In this document: positions 13,668 to 13,929 of the stretch, in pieces
Position numbering within the stretch: position 1 is the stretch's first letter
Layout: the number at the start of each line of letters is the position of its first letter
Source of the DNA: Alphaproteobacteria bacterium
GTDB taxonomy: Bacteria > Pseudomonadota > Alphaproteobacteria > ATCC43930 > CGMCC-115725
Length of the DNA stretch: 13,929 nucleotides
Assembly (NCBI GenBank): GCA_019237175.1
Contig: JAFAHP010000118.1
Span: 1 to 13,929 of the forward strand
Direction: 5' to 3'
The notes under the pieces: generated by a model
Databases searched by the model: none
The model's input: the letters and a program-made list of their open reading frames with translations, nothing else
What the model was told of the DNA's origin: nothing
Translations under genes and position numbers: made by a program

Positions 13668-13929
13668 ATGGTGGGGCAGGTTATCACGGTAGCGCAGCGC
13701 AAGGGCGGTGCCGGCAAGACAACATTGGCCGCACAACTCGCGATCGCCTGGGCGAGAAATGGTGCCCGGGTCGCGCTGCTCGACATCGACGCGCAAAGGA
13801 GCCTCGCCGCCTGGGCCGGATTGCGCCAGCGGCGGCTCGGCCTCGAATTTGCAGCCCTTCCCGGTTGGCGCGCCGAGCAATGGATCGCGGACCGGGCGCG
13901 GGAGGCTGATTTCGTCATCATCGACAGCC
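13668..13929 (+). CDS. ParA-family ATPase, N-terminal part (runs off right edge)
   Basis: Deviant Walker ATPase of the ParA/MinD/Soj type that binds DNA or membrane surfaces and positions cargo. Only 87 residues are present. Visible are KGGAGKTT (12-19) with the signature lysine K12 and the P-loop K17, the A' motif LLDIDAQRS (37-45), where family members often have DPQ, and FVIIDS at the cut edge (Walker B). The ATG at 13668 is followed directly by GTG; no strong ribosome-binding site is seen. It may be an orphan ParA and not the chromosomal parAB pair; a ParB partner would lie outside the window if present. The 88-nt gap before it contains GCATCAAGCGGAACCGATTT (13629-13648), which resembles a fragment of a dispersed alphaproteobacterial repeat. 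Confidence 0.9.
   Translation, partial: MVGQVITVAQRKGGAGKTTLAAQLAIAWARNGARVALLDIDAQRSLAAWAGLRQRRLGLEFAALPGWRAEQWIADRAREADFVIIDS

Noticed and set aside
1..13929. CRISPR arrays, tRNA or rRNA genes, intact insertion sequences, prophage genes
   Set aside because: I saw no regularly spaced direct repeats, no cloverleaf or rRNA-like sequence, and no transposase or phage protein motifs in any accepted frame.

Overview
The window looks like a chromosomal, origin-proximal segment of an alphaproteobacterium, probably Rhodospirillales-like. It is GC-rich. It carries rpsT-dnaA-dnaN-recF-gyrB as one leftward series, followed across a short gap by an enoyl-CoA hydratase, mutM and a divergent ubiE-ubiB pair. 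That combination (dnaA next to rpsT, with mutM, a crotonase, ubiE and ubiB close by) is typical of alphaproteobacteria. Keeping dnaN-recF-gyrB attached to dnaA is the ancestral order, which many Rhizobiales have lost. The taxonomic placement is inference from gene order and protein motifs.

Layout. Positions 1-5178, minus strand: gyrB (N-terminal 100 residues only, runs off the left edge), recF, dnaN, dnaA and rpsT. Non-coding gaps of 357 bp (dnaA-dnaN) and 386 bp (rpsT-dnaA) hold promoter-like and inverted-repeat structure. rpsT has a good sigma70-type promoter, and recF has a TATAAT box directly at its start codon with a near-consensus DnaA box at its -35. Positions 5398-7803, plus strand: an accessory cassette of a VOC-fold metalloprotein, an LLM-class flavin/F420 oxidoreductase, a class I SAM methyltransferase and a possible 67-residue basic protein, lying between rpsT and the crotonase. 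Positions 7822-9521, minus strand: enoyl-CoA hydratase/isomerase and mutM. Positions 9596-11951, plus strand: ubiE and ubiB, overlapping, for aerobic ubiquinone biosynthesis. Positions 11952-12478: no convincing gene, but a dense cluster of inverted repeats typical of alphaproteobacterial intergenic repeats. Positions 12479-13579: an enolase-superfamily (mandelate racemase subgroup) enzyme. From 13668 to the right edge: the start of a ParA-family ATPase.

How the genes work together. The left half is replication initiation, clamp, recombination repair and supercoiling (DnaA, beta clamp, RecF, GyrB). The central right part is respiratory quinone synthesis plus base-excision repair. The plus-strand cassette looks catabolic or tailoring, but its substrate cannot be read from sequence.

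I did not find a clearly new multi-gene system. The points most worth following up are: a MutM zinc finger that lacks its last cysteine; a mandelate-racemase-like enzyme whose second catalytic lysine is glutamine; the VOC/LLM/methyltransferase cassette; the DnaA-box-over-promoter arrangement at recF; an AT-rich island inside dnaA; and the structured intergenic regions. There are no tRNA or rRNA genes, CRISPR arrays, intact insertion sequences or obvious prophage genes in the window.
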